The notes beneath the pieces were generated by a model. The model ran no database searches. It was not told the DNA's origin and saw only the letters and a list, made by a program, of their open reading frames with translations. Source: Pseudomonas putida (GTDB lineage: Bacteria; Pseudomonadota; Gammaproteobacteria; Pseudomonadales; Pseudomonadaceae). From it: DNA of 52,584 nucleotides. A program made the position numbers and the translations under genes. Shown here one piece after another: positions 8,194 to 16,405 of this stretch; position 1 is the stretch's first letter; each line of letters begins with the position of its first letter. The stretch covers positions 1 to 52,584 of the forward strand of contig NZ_JANHKS010000041.1 of assembly GCF_028682175.1 (NCBI RefSeq). Direction: 5' to 3'.

Positions 8194-10014
8194 GTGATCG
8201 AAAATCTACGTAACATCGCCATCATTGCTCACGTTGACCATGGTAAGACTACCCTCGTCGACAAGCTCCTGCGTCAGTCCGGCACTCTTGAGCGCAACGA
8301 GCTCAACGACGAACGCGTGATGGACTCCAACGACCAGGAAAAAGAGCGCGGTATTACCATTCTCGCGAAGAACACCGCGATCAACTGGAATGGCTACCAC
8401 ATCAACATCGTCGACACCCCTGGCCACGCCGACTTCGGCGGTGAAGTAGAGCGCGTGATGTCGATGGTCGACTCCGTTCTGCTGCTGGTCGACGCTCAAG
8501 ACGGCCCTATGCCGCAAACCCGTTTCGTGACCAAGAAGGCTTTCGAAGCCGGTCTGAAGCCGATCGTCGTGATCAACAAGGTTGACCGTCCGGGCGCGCG
8601 TCCTGACTGGGTTCTGGACCAGATCTTCGACCTGTTCGACAACCTGGGTGCCACCGACGAACAGCTGGACTTCAAAGTCGTCTACGCCTCGGCCCTGAAC
8701 GGCATTGCCGGTCTGGACCACACCGAAATGGGCGAAGACATGACCGCGCTGTACCAAGCGGTTGTCGACCACGTTCCAGCGCCAGCCGTTGACCGTGACG
8801 GCGCGTTCCAGATGCAGATCTCCGCTCTGGACTACAACAGCTTCCTGGGTGTTATCGGTGTTGGCCGTATCGCTCGTGGTCGCGTCAAGCCAAACACCCC
8901 GGTTGTCGCTATCAGCGCCGACGGCAAGCGCCGCAACGGTCGTATCCTGAAGCTGATGGGTCACCACGGTCTGCACCGTGTGGACGTTGAAGAAGCAGCT
9001 GCCGGCGACATCGTCTGCATCAGCGGTTTCGACGAGCTGTTCATCTCCGACACCCTGTGCGACATCAACACCGTCGAGGCGATGAAGCCTCTGACCGTTG
9101 ACGAGCCAACCGTTTCCATGACCTTCCAGGTCAACGACTCGCCATTCTGCGGTAAAGAAGGCAAGTTCGTGACGTCCCGTAACATCAAGGACCGTCTGGA
9201 CAAAGAGCTGCTGTACAACGTCGCACTGCGCGTTGAAGAAGGCGACTCGGCTGACAAGTTCAAGGTTTCCGGCCGTGGTGAGCTGCACCTGTCGGTACTG
9301 ATCGAAACCATGCGTCGCGAAGGCTTCGAGCTGGCCCTGGGCCGTCCTGAAGTGATCATCCGTGAAGTTGACGGCGTGAAGCAGGAACCGTTCGAAAACG
9401 TCACCATCGACATCCCTGAAGAATCCCAGGGCAAGGTCATGGAAGAGATGGGTCTGCGTAAAGGCGACCTGAGCAACATGGTGCCGGATGGCAAGGGCCG
9501 TGTTCGTCTGGAATACAACATCCCTGCTCGCGGTCTGATCGGTTTCCGTAACCAGTTCCTGACCCTGACCAACGGTGCTGGCATCCTGACCTCGATCTTC
9601 GATCGCTACGCTCCAGTGAAGTCGGGCCACATGTCCGGCCGTCAGAACGGCGTTCTGGTTTCGGTTGAAACCGGCAAGGCACTGACCTATTCCCTGGAAA
9701 CCCTGCAGGCTCGCGGCAAGCTGTTCGTTGAACACGGCCAGGAGATCTACAACGGTCAGATCGTTGGTCAGAACTCCCGTGACAACGACCTGGGTGTAAA
9801 CCCAACCAAAGGCAAGAAGCTCGACAACATGCGTGCTTCGGGTAAAGACGAAACCATCGCTCTGGTACCACCTGTTCGCTTCACCCTGGAACAGGCTCTG
9901 GAATACATCCAGGAAGACGAGCTGTGCGAAGTCACTCCTAAGTCCATCCGTCTTCGCAAGAAGATCCTGGACGAAAGCGAGCGTACCCGCGCTGCCAAGA
10001 AAGCCAAGGCTTAA
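8194..10014 (+). CDS. typA: Ribosome-associated translational GTPase TypA/BipA
   Basis: Elongation-factor-like GTPase that binds the ribosome and supports 50S assembly and stress or cold growth. The 606-residue protein has G1 AHVDHGKTT, a G2 region around RGITILAKNTAI, G3 DTPGHADFGGEV and G4 NKVDRPGARP. A translation-factor beta-barrel, EF-G-like domains (SGRGELHLSVLIETMRREGFE) and the BipA-specific C-terminal domain follow. It starts with GTG. Codon use is strongly biased to the abundant set, as for other highly expressed translation genes. A strong terminator follows. Confidence 0.97.
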   Translation: MIENLRNIAIIAHVDHGKTTLVDKLLRQSGTLERNELNDERVMDSNDQEKERGITILAKNTAINWNGYHINIVDTPGHADFGGEVERVMSMVDSVLLLVDAQDGPMPQTRFVTKKAFEAGLKPIVVINKVDRPGARPDWVLDQIFDLFDNLGATDEQLDFKVVYASALNGIAGLDHTEMGEDMTALYQAVVDHVPAPAVDRDGAFQMQISALDYNSFLGVIGVGRIARGRVKPNTPVVAISADGKRRNGRILKLMGHHGLHRVDVEEAAAGDIVCISGFDELFISDTLCDINTVEAMKPLTVDEPTVSMTFQVNDSPFCGKEGKFVTSRNIKDRLDKELLYNVALRVEEGDSADKFKVSGRGELHLSVLIETMRREGFELALGRPEVIIREVDGVKQEPFENVTIDIPEESQGKVMEEMGLRKGDLSNMVPDGKGRVRLEYNIPARGLIGFRNQFLTLTNGAGILTSIFDRYAPVKSGHMSGRQNGVLVSVETGKALTYSLETLQARGKLFVEHGQEIYNGQIVGQNSRDNDLGVNPTKGKKLDNMRASGKDETIALVPPVRFTLEQALEYIQEDELCEVTPKSIRLRKKILDESERTRAAKKAKA

Positions 10015-10033
10015 TTAGCCCCGGCTGAACGAA

Positions 10034-10062
10034 AACGCCCCCGGTCGAAAGGCCGGGGGCGT
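10034..10062 (+). terminator. Rho-independent terminator of typA
   Basis: A GC-rich hairpin (ACGCCCCCGG ... CCGGGGGCGT) is followed by TTTTTGTTT, 20 bp after the typA stop. A-rich sequence on the left arm would also let it act on minus-strand transcripts. Confidence 0.9.
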
Positions 10063-10103
10063 TTTTGTTTGTGTGGCATAAGGCTGAATGTTGCGAGGTC
10101 TTT

Positions 10104-10192
10104 GTGGGAGCGAGCTTGCTCGCGAAGACGTCCGTGCTGTCAGCGCAATTTCGGCGGCTGATCAATCCCTTCGCGAGCAAGCTCGCTCCCAC
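10104..10192. repeat. REP doublet, GTGG variant of family A
   Basis: Two inverted copies of a REP unit (GAGCGAGCTTGCTCGCGAA with GTGG at its foot) enclose a spacer of about 43 bp. The foot is GTGG, not the GTAG seen in the main family-A copies. It lies between the convergent typA and ykgJ-like genes. Confidence 0.9.
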
Positions 10193-10228
10193 AGTTCCCC
10201 GTCAGTCGCGGGAGTGCGCACGCGGGCG

Positions 10229-10684
10229 TCAGAACTTCAACGGCACCCGGCCGGAGTTCGAATTCAGCGTACCGCTGCTCTCGCGAACCACTTCCTTGGG
10301 CTTGTACGCGCAGTAACCCGGGCGCGGGCCGATCTTGGGGTGGTTGCGGCAAGTGTCGGGGCGCTTGTCGTAGATGGTGCACAGGCGGCTCTTGCGATCC
10401 AGGTACAGGCAGTCGTTGTTGCTCATGCGCTGCAACGTGAAGATGCCCGACTTCTGGTTGAATCGCTCGATAATGCCTTCCTTCTGCAAGCGCTTGGCGA
10501 TGTTCTTCGGGTTGTCACCCATTTCGAACTCATCGACCACCCCGATACGAATCAGGTCCTTGATCTTCGCCTCGACAGGCAACGTGCAGCAGCTGGAAAT
10601 GCAGCCTCCGCACATGTGGCTGGAGTATTTCTGCCAGGTCTCCAGGCGGTCGAGTTCAGCGGCGGCGATCAGGGTGGGTTTCAT
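10229..10684 (-). CDS. YkgJ-family cysteine-cluster protein
   Basis: Small predicted metal-binding protein of the YkgJ/CxxCxxCC family, whose function is not established. Start taken at MKPTLIAAAE (151 residues); twelve extra upstream codons look non-coding. Cysteine clusters: MCGGCISSCCTLP (about 24-35), then NDCLYLDRKSRLCTIYDKRPDTCRNHPKIGPRPGYC (about 90-125), eight or more cysteines suited to a zinc or iron-sulfur site. No transmembrane segment. It diverges from the PhnZ-like gene, and its 3' end faces typA across a REP doublet. Confidence 0.85.
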   Translation of the reverse strand: MKPTLIAAAELDRLETWQKYSSHMCGGCISSCCTLPVEAKIKDLIRIGVVDEFEMGDNPKNIAKRLQKEGIIERFNQKSGIFTLQRMSNNDCLYLDRKSRLCTIYDKRPDTCRNHPKIGPRPGYCAYKPKEVVRESSGTLNSNSGRVPLKF

Positions 10685-10857
10685 GAAAATGGATTCCGGG
10701 TGTATCGGGCGCGCGATCATACCGGGCGCCGCGCATTTCCCCTATCGCAAAATGATCGATGCGACTATCGGCAGGTCTGGCATTGTTGCCACGGCATCGC
10801 AATACAGCCAGCGTAGTGTGCGCGCACAGGCAAGCATTATCGGATCGAGGGTGGCTT

Positions 10858-11421
10858 ATGCAACAGGCTCAACAGGTGGTCAACGAGGTTTTTGATCTGT
10901 ACGTACAGCGCGGCAGCGACGATTACATCGGCGAGCCGGTGTCGCAGATCGAGCACATGTCACAGTCCGCGCAGTTGGCGATGATCGAAGGCTACGACGA
11001 CGAAGTGGTGCTGGCGGCGTTCTTCCATGACATCGGTCACATCTGCGACCACGACCTCGACGCTGCGAGCATGGGCGGCTATGGCGTGGCCAGTCATGAG
11101 CGGGTGGGCGCCGATTACCTGCGCAAATGCGGCTTCAGCGAACGCCTCGCCAAACTGGTGGAGTATCACGTTCAGGCCAAGCGCTACCTGACGCTGCGCC
11201 AGCCCGGTTACTACGCGCAACTGAGCGAAGCCAGCCGCCGTACCCTGGAATATCAGGGCGGCGTGATGAGCGAGGCCGAGGCAGATGCGTTCGAGAAAGA
11301 CCCGCTGTGTGATGTCAGCCTGCGAATGCGGCAGTGGGACGAGATGGCGAAAGAGCTGAACGTGCCGGTGATCGATCTGAAAATCCTGAAGGAAAAGGCC
11401 CTGGCCCTGTTGGCGGCATAA
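10858..11421 (+). CDS. PhnZ-like HD-domain oxygenase (phosphonate-degradation HDIG family)
   Basis: A 187-residue HD-fold protein. It matches the mixed-valence diiron oxygenase PhnZ, which cleaves 2-amino-1-hydroxyethylphosphonate to glycine and phosphate, at the features I can recall. Y23 and E26 in DYIGEPVSQIEH occupy the place of the substrate/iron-contact pair; H33, H57-D58 (FFHDIGHI) and H61 fit the metal and substrate ligands; another histidine is in SHERVG and another in YHVQAKRYL. These YxxE residues set it apart from ordinary HD phosphohydrolases. The usual partner PhnY and other phosphonate genes are absent nearby, so the substrate is uncertain. The start is the ATG giving MQQAQQVVNEVF. 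Confidence 0.78.
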   Translation: MQQAQQVVNEVFDLYVQRGSDDYIGEPVSQIEHMSQSAQLAMIEGYDDEVVLAAFFHDIGHICDHDLDAASMGGYGVASHERVGADYLRKCGFSERLAKLVEYHVQAKRYLTLRQPGYYAQLSEASRRTLEYQGGVMSEAEADAFEKDPLCDVSLRMRQWDEMAKELNVPVIDLKILKEKALALLAA

Positions 11422-11424
11422 CCC

Positions 11425-11514
11425 CGTAGCAGCACGGCTTGCCGGCGGGGCGGTGTGCCAGACAAATATGCTTCACCTGACACACCGGTCCCGCCGGCAA
11501 GCCGTGCTGCTACG
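11425..11514. repeat. REP doublet, family B
   Basis: Inverted pair of the family-B unit CGTAGCAGCACGGCTTGCCG with a spacer that continues the symmetry (GCGGTGTGCC ... ACACCGGT). It lies between the convergent PhnZ-like and GTPase genes. Confidence 0.9.
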
Positions 11515-11520
11515 TGGACC

Positions 11521-12906
11521 TCATGGCACCACGGATTTTGCCAACGCCTCCACCTGCTCCTGCCGCTCGGCATGGTTCAGCCTGGCGTGGGGGTTGAGCG
11601 ACGACCATTGCGGATGCGCCCGTGCCTTGTGCAGGGCGTCCGGCAGTTTGCCTTCGCGCCAGGATTTGTCCTGCGGGGTGTCCAGCTTGATGCTGTCCAT
11701 CGCCGCGTGGCCGCGGGCTTCAAGCGCTGCGAGCAGTTGGCGTTGACGCAGGGCCAGCAGGCGCAGCACCGCATCGTCCACCGTCAGTTCGCGCTGGCCC
11801 TTGAGCTTGCCGAGCAGCCGGCCGCCGTAACTGCGGGCGGTCTGCAGGGCGCCCCCGGCGATGGCGCCCACCAGCGCTGCGGCGCCCAGAGTGATGCCGC
11901 CGACCAGCACGTCCACGCCCAAGCCTGCCGCCGCCCCGGCCGCGATGCCGCTGCCTACGCGCACGCCCAGCAACTTGAGCGTTTCAGGGTTGAACAGATC
12001 ATCACCCCAGCGCCCGTCCATCAACGGCAAGTCGCTGGCCGAAGCGTCCTCGCGCCTGAACGCGTACAGCTTGAGCAGCGATTCGACGCAGCGCTGTTCC
12101 CGCTGGCGCACGCCCTTGCGCAGGTCGTCGACGGCGCGCTGCACCTGGTCGGGCTCGCTGGCGACACTGCGTCGACAGGCCGCGCAATCGAGCAGCAACT
12201 CGGCGATCAACCGTGCCGCACTGTGCCGACGCACTTCACGCTGGGCCTGCTGGTCGAGAATCAGCCGTTCCAGCTGCCCGCGCGAGTTTTCCAGCAACAG
12301 CGCCAGGCTTTCATACAAGCGCCGCTCTCCATCCTCGGGCGGGGCGACGCTGTCGAAGCGCACCAGCGCGTGCAGCCCGAGGCGCGCCAAGGCTTCGCGC
12401 CAGTCTGGCTCGCGGTGCTGTGCGCTGCTGACGAAATTCAGCACCGGCAACAGCGGTTTGCCACAACTGGCGAGGACGGCCAGCTCGTCACGGTATTTGG
12501 CCAGCACCGGCTCCCGGGCGTCGATCACGTACAGGCCCGCGTCCGACGCCAGCAATTGGCGCAGCACCTTGGCTTCCTGTTCGAAACGCTGGCGGGCTTC
12601 GCTGCCGTCGAGAAAGCGCGCCAGGCGTGCCGGGCCGTCGAGGCGTTCGCCCGGGCGATCCAGGCGTTCGAGGTAGTCGAGCAGGGCGATGGCGTCTTCC
12701 AGGCCCGGCGTGTCGTACAGCTCCAGCAGCGCCTGGCCGTCCACCGACAAACGTGCGCCTTCCACATGGCGGGTGGTGCTGGGGCGATGGCTCACTTCGC
12801 CAAACCCGACGTCGCGGGTCAGGGTACGCAGCAGCGAGGTCTTGCCGACGTTGGTGTGCCCGACCACTGCGAGTTTCAGCGGACGGTAGCTGGCTTTGTC
12901 AGTCAT
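11521..12906 (-). CDS. GTPase with DUF3482 C-terminal domain
   Basis: A 461-residue protein with an Era/TrmE-like GTPase domain at the N-terminus: P-loop GHTNVGKTS (residues 16-24), a switch around RPSTTRHVEGA and G3 DTPGLED (about 65-71). The C-terminal half (DUF3482) is largely helical and holds a glycine/alanine-rich hydrophobic stretch (GSGIAAGAAAGLGVDVLVGGI, IAGGAL) that may contact or enter the membrane. Its ATG overlaps the end of the DUF2868 gene by 8 bp. The two families are usually neighbours, which points to a membrane-linked GTPase complex of unknown purpose. Confidence 0.88.
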   Translation of the reverse strand: MTDKASYRPLKLAVVGHTNVGKTSLLRTLTRDVGFGEVSHRPSTTRHVEGARLSVDGQALLELYDTPGLEDAIALLDYLERLDRPGERLDGPARLARFLDGSEARQRFEQEAKVLRQLLASDAGLYVIDAREPVLAKYRDELAVLASCGKPLLPVLNFVSSAQHREPDWREALARLGLHALVRFDSVAPPEDGERRLYESLALLLENSRGQLERLILDQQAQREVRRHSAARLIAELLLDCAACRRSVASEPDQVQRAVDDLRKGVRQREQRCVESLLKLYAFRREDASASDLPLMDGRWGDDLFNPETLKLLGVRVGSGIAAGAAAGLGVDVLVGGITLGAAALVGAIAGGALQTARSYGGRLLGKLKGQRELTVDDAVLRLLALRQRQLLAALEARGHAAMDSIKLDTPQDKSWREGKLPDALHKARAHPQWSSLNPHARLNHAERQEQVEALAKSVVP

Positions 12907-14302
12907 GTCCGGTCTCCAGCCAGGTCAGCGGCGCGCTGTCGGCCCAGTGCAGTTCCTGTTGTTGCAGTGCGCTGTGCCAGTCACTCAACCGGTCGGCATC
13001 CAGCGCTTCACCCACCGGTGCGGGCAGGAGCCAGATGCGGGTGGCGCTGGCGCAGCGAGCCAGCTCGGCGATCAGTGCAAGACTGCCGCGATCCGGCGAG
13101 CGGCGAGGGTCGCAGGCAATCGCCAGGCGTGCCGGCGGATAGCGGGTCAGTTGATCGAGCAGGTTGCGGCGCGATTCCCGGCTGTCGAGAATCCCGGCGT
13201 CGGCGATGCCTTTGGGCAGCTTGGGCGGCCAGGGGCGTTGCTCGTCCAGCTCTATGGCCACCAGCAACGCGCCTTCGCTTTGCGCCGCAGGGGGACCGCT
13301 GGTGACCTGATGCAATTGGGCAGGCGCAGCATCGTTGACCCCCAGCCGCTCGCTGCTGGGCATCAACCGTTCCCGCAGCTCGACGAAACCGGGTTCGCTC
13401 AAGTCTAGGGTCAGGTGTTTGCGACCGCTGCGCCAGCGTCCGTAGCACAACAGCGTGAGCAGCAAGCGAGGCGCGATGCCGTACACCACCAGCACGCCCA
13501 CCAGCCATGCTGCCCAAGACTGACGAGCGTTTTCGACCACCAGTGCCGTGTCGCCGCTGGCGCGGATCATCGCCTCGCTTGGCACGCTGAAACCCAGCAG
13601 CGAGGGCAGGGTGCCGAGCCCTTGAGTGAGGGTGACGAAGGTGTCGCTACCCAGGATCGTGGTTTCCCAGACGAAGCCATAGCGCCGGGTCGCCATCAGC
13701 AACAGCAGCAGTGTCAGCGCACTCGTTAGAGCGAGCAGCCACAGGCCATTGACGCAGGTGCCCAGCAGCCAGCGATTCAGGCGCTTGCGTTGCAGCAGCA
13801 GAATCAGCGCCGGGGCCAGTTGCGCGGCCTGGGCATCGCGGGCGAGTTTTTCACTCAGCCACAGCCAGAGCCGCCCAAGGCTGGCGGCGCCTTCGCCTGC
13901 GAAGATCAGGCCCAGCGCCCAGCCGATCAACAGGATCAGGTCAAGGCCCAGCAGGCTGCCCAGGGCCCAGAACACATTGACCGGTGCCTGGCCATTGCCC
14001 AGCGCTGCGAACGCAAGGCCAGCGCCGCTGACGACAGCGAAGAGCGCCAGCAGGATCAGCGCCAGCCGAGCGCCCTGTTTCCAGTGGCGCAGGGCCGCGA
14101 GCATGCCGTCGCGCTCGGCCAGCCACAGGGCGCGATGTTTGATTCGGGAAAGCAGGTCGCCATCGCCGGCACGGGCGCGGCGAGTCGCTTCGTCATCCTC
14201 AAGAGGTCCTGCATATTGTTCACGCAGGCGCACGGCTTCGGTCAGCCAGAGTTCATCGAGTGGGGTCAGTGCAGTCACGCGGCGTCTCGTTGGTGAAATC
14301 AA
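12899..14302 (-). CDS. DUF2868 integral membrane protein
   Basis: A 467-residue membrane protein with several strong hydrophobic segments: LALILLALFAVVSGAGLAFAAL, ALGSLLGLDLILLIGWALGLIF, GLWLLALTSALTLLLLLMA and AAWLVGVLVVYGIAPRLLLTLLCY. A soluble C-terminal region follows. The start may instead be the GTG at 14278 (VTALTPLDELWLTEAV), which begins the part that looks conserved. It is the upstream partner of the DUF3482 GTPase and is translationally coupled to it. The molecular role is unknown. Confidence 0.87.
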   Translation of the reverse strand: MISPTRRRVTALTPLDELWLTEAVRLREQYAGPLEDDEATRRARAGDGDLLSRIKHRALWLAERDGMLAALRHWKQGARLALILLALFAVVSGAGLAFAALGNGQAPVNVFWALGSLLGLDLILLIGWALGLIFAGEGAASLGRLWLWLSEKLARDAQAAQLAPALILLLQRKRLNRWLLGTCVNGLWLLALTSALTLLLLLMATRRYGFVWETTILGSDTFVTLTQGLGTLPSLLGFSVPSEAMIRASGDTALVVENARQSWAAWLVGVLVVYGIAPRLLLTLLCYGRWRSGRKHLTLDLSEPGFVELRERLMPSSERLGVNDAAPAQLHQVTSGPPAAQSEGALLVAIELDEQRPWPPKLPKGIADAGILDSRESRRNLLDQLTRYPPARLAIACDPRRSPDRGSLALIAELARCASATRIWLLPAPVGEALDADRLSDWHSALQQQELHWADSAPLTWLETGHD

Positions 14303-14368
14303 GGGTGAGCATAACCGTTGTGGCGCAAGCGCGCAGGCAAGGGGGCTCGTGGTGCTTGGACAACCGTT

Positions 14369-14431
14369 ATCGCGAGCAAGCTCACTCCTACAGGGGTGCG
14401 GTGATCCTGTAGGAGTGAGCTTGCTCGCGAT
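14369..14431. repeat. Compact REP doublet, family A
   Basis: Two family-A REP units (GAGTGAGCTTGCTCGCGA with a GTAG foot) face each other with GTAG ends inward around a 13-bp spacer (63 bp in total). It lies between the divergent DUF2868 and folA genes, just before folA. Confidence 0.9.
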
Positions 14432-14463
14432 AGGCCGGGGCGGACTCTGCTATCCTCGCCGCC

Positions 14464-14976
14464 ATGAACAAACATCTCCCCCTCAGCCTGATTGCCGCCC
14501 TCGGTGAAAACCGTGTGATCGGTGTCGACAATTCCATGCCCTGGCATCTGCCGGGGGATTTCAAGTATTTCAAGGCCACCACCCTGGGCAAGCCGATCAT
14601 CATGGGCCGCAAGACCTGGGATTCGCTCGGTCGCCCGTTGCCGGGTCGTCTGAACATCGTGGTGACTCGCCAAGCCGATCTGAAGCTGGAAGGCGCTGAA
14701 GTCTTTACCTCGCTTGAGGCCGCCGTGGCCCGCGCCGAAGAGTGGGCGACGGAGCAGGGCGTTGATGAAGTGATGCTGATCGGCGGCGCGCAGTTGTACG
14801 CGCAGGGGTTGGCGCAGGCAGATCGTCTGTACCTGACTCGCGTCGCGCTCAGCCCCGAAGGCGATGCGTGGTTTCCCGAGTTCGATCAGGCGCAGTGGAA
14901 GCTGGTTTCCAACGTTGAAAACCCGGCGGTGGATGGCAAGCCTGCGTACAACTTTGAGGTGTGGGAGCGCTGTTAA
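14464..14976 (+). CDS. folA: Dihydrofolate reductase
   Basis: NADPH-dependent reduction of dihydrofolate to tetrahydrofolate; the target of trimethoprim. The 170-residue protein has the N-terminal strand LSLIAALGENRVIGVDNSMPWHLPGDFKYF with W27 and the catalytic acid D32 (equivalent to D27 in E. coli). It also has the NADPH-binding GRKTWDSLGRPLPGR and IGGAQLYAQGLAQADRLYLTRV. Its ATG is 33 bp past a REP doublet and another follows its stop codon, so the gene is bracketed by family-A repeats. It appears monocistronic. Confidence 0.97.
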   Translation: MNKHLPLSLIAALGENRVIGVDNSMPWHLPGDFKYFKATTLGKPIIMGRKTWDSLGRPLPGRLNIVVTRQADLKLEGAEVFTSLEAAVARAEEWATEQGVDEVMLIGGAQLYAQGLAQADRLYLTRVALSPEGDAWFPEFDQAQWKLVSNVENPAVDGKPAYNFEVWERC

Positions 14977-14982
14977 AAAGCA

Positions 14983-15046
14983 ATCGCGAGCAAGCTCACT
15001 CCTACAGGGCTTGCGTAGATCCTGTAGGAGTGAGCTTGCTCGCGAT
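14983..15046. repeat. Compact REP doublet, family A
   Basis: 64-bp unit of two family-A REPs with GTAG ends inward. Its spacer GGCTTGCGTAGATC resembles the spacer of the copies flanking the RAYT gene. It starts six bases after the folA stop. Confidence 0.92.
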
Positions 15047-15204
15047 GCTGTTTGTTCCGTAACAAATATGTCGTTTTTGTGTCATCTGTCGCGATCAGCG
15101 CGCAACATGACGCCATCAGAACGCGCACGGTCGCTGACGTTTTCAAACAGTCATGGCTTTTTGGTACGGTCCCTCCTCGAATTAATAAAGGGGAGGAAAC
15201 CGTT

Positions 15205-16260
15205 ATGAATTTCGTACCAAAACTGTTGGCCGCCGCACTCTGCCTGGGCCTTGCCGGGCAGGCGTTTTCTACCGAACTCAAGCACTGGCCCGAGCCTGCC
15301 GCCAAGCAGTTGAACGCCATGATTGCGGCAAATGCCAACAAGGGTAATTTCGCAGTCTTCGACATGGACAACACCAGCTATCGCTACGATCTGGAAGAGT
15401 CGCTGCTGCCGTTCATGGAAAACAAAGGGCTGATTACCCGCGAAAAGCTTGATCCTTCCCTCAAACTGATTCCGTTCAAAGATACGGCCGACCACAAGGA
15501 AAGCCTGTTCAGCTATTACTACCGCCTCTGTGAAATCGACGACATGGTCTGCTATCCATGGGTCGCGCAGGTGTTCTCCGGCTTCACCCTTAAGGAACTC
15601 AAAGGCTACGTCGACGAGCTGATGGCATCCGGCAAGCCGGTGCCGAGCACCTATTACGAAGGTGACGTGGTCAAGACCATCGAAGTCCAGCCGCCGAAGG
15701 TCTTCACCGGCCAGGCCGAGCTGTACAACAAGCTGATGGAGAACGGCATCGAGGTCTACGTCATGACCGCCGCGTCCGAGGAGCTGGTGCGCATGGTCGC
15801 CTCCGATCCGAAGTACGGCTACAACGTCAAACCGCAGAACGTCATCGGCGTGACCACGCTGCTGAAGAACCGCGACACCGGCGAGCTGACCACCGCGCGC
15901 AAGCAGATCAGCGCCGGCAAGTACGACGAGAAGGCCAACCTGGGCCTTGAACTGACTCCGTACCTCTGGACCCCCGCCACCTGGATGGCTGGCAAGCAGG
16001 CGGCGATCCTGACCTATATCGATCAGTGGAAAAAACCGGTGCTGGTGGGTGGGGATACGCCGAGCAGCGACGGCTACATGCTGTTCCACGGTGTTGACGT
16101 CAACAAGGGCGGGATTCACCTGTGGGTCAATCGCAAGGACAAGTACATGACCCAGCTCAACGGCATGATGAAGACCAACGCCGAGGCTCAGGCCAAGGAA
16201 GGGCTGCCGGTGACAGCGGACAAGAACTGGGTGATCGTCAAGCCTGACGAGATTCAGTAA
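15205..16260 (+). CDS. pchP: Exported phosphorylcholine phosphatase, HAD family
   Basis: HAD-superfamily phosphatase resembling P. aeruginosa PchP, which hydrolyses phosphorylcholine in the periplasm and supports use of choline headgroups. The 351-residue protein starts after a good ribosome site (GGGGAGG) and has signal peptide MNFVPKLLAAALCLGLAGQAFS. HAD motif I is DMDNT with nucleophile D53 and acid D55, motif II is TAA at 188-190 (SAA in PchP as I recall), and motif IV is GGDTPSSDGYM with D284 and D289. The upstream open frame to 15052 is not used. No choline genes are adjacent. A broader periplasmic phosphatase role is possible. Confidence 0.82.
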   Translation: MNFVPKLLAAALCLGLAGQAFSTELKHWPEPAAKQLNAMIAANANKGNFAVFDMDNTSYRYDLEESLLPFMENKGLITREKLDPSLKLIPFKDTADHKESLFSYYYRLCEIDDMVCYPWVAQVFSGFTLKELKGYVDELMASGKPVPSTYYEGDVVKTIEVQPPKVFTGQAELYNKLMENGIEVYVMTAASEELVRMVASDPKYGYNVKPQNVIGVTTLLKNRDTGELTTARKQISAGKYDEKANLGLELTPYLWTPATWMAGKQAAILTYIDQWKKPVLVGGDTPSSDGYMLFHGVDVNKGGIHLWVNRKDKYMTQLNGMMKTNAEAQAKEGLPVTADKNWVIVKPDEIQ

Positions 16261-16300
16261 GTCACGTCATTCCTCCGCAACATTTTGACCCACGAAAGAC

Positions 16301-16391
16301 CTGTAGGAGTGAGCTTGCTCGCGATGGCGGTGTGTCAGGTTCAGATGAATTGACTGACTTGACGCTATCGCGAGCAAGCTCACTCCTACAG
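16301..16391. repeat. Long REP doublet (REPIN), family A
   Basis: 91-bp unit: two family-A REPs with GTAG ends outward around a spacer that begins GGCGGTGTGTCAGG and ends GACGCT. It lies between the convergent pchP and sensor kinase genes. Confidence 0.92.
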
Positions 16392-16405
16392 GGTTTGTGT
16401 GTGAT

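Noticed and set aside
10065..10816. Plus-strand frames between typA and the PhnZ-like gene
   Set aside because: They run through REP sequence and antisense to the YkgJ-like gene, and contain translated REP motif (GSELAREDV), a known artefact.
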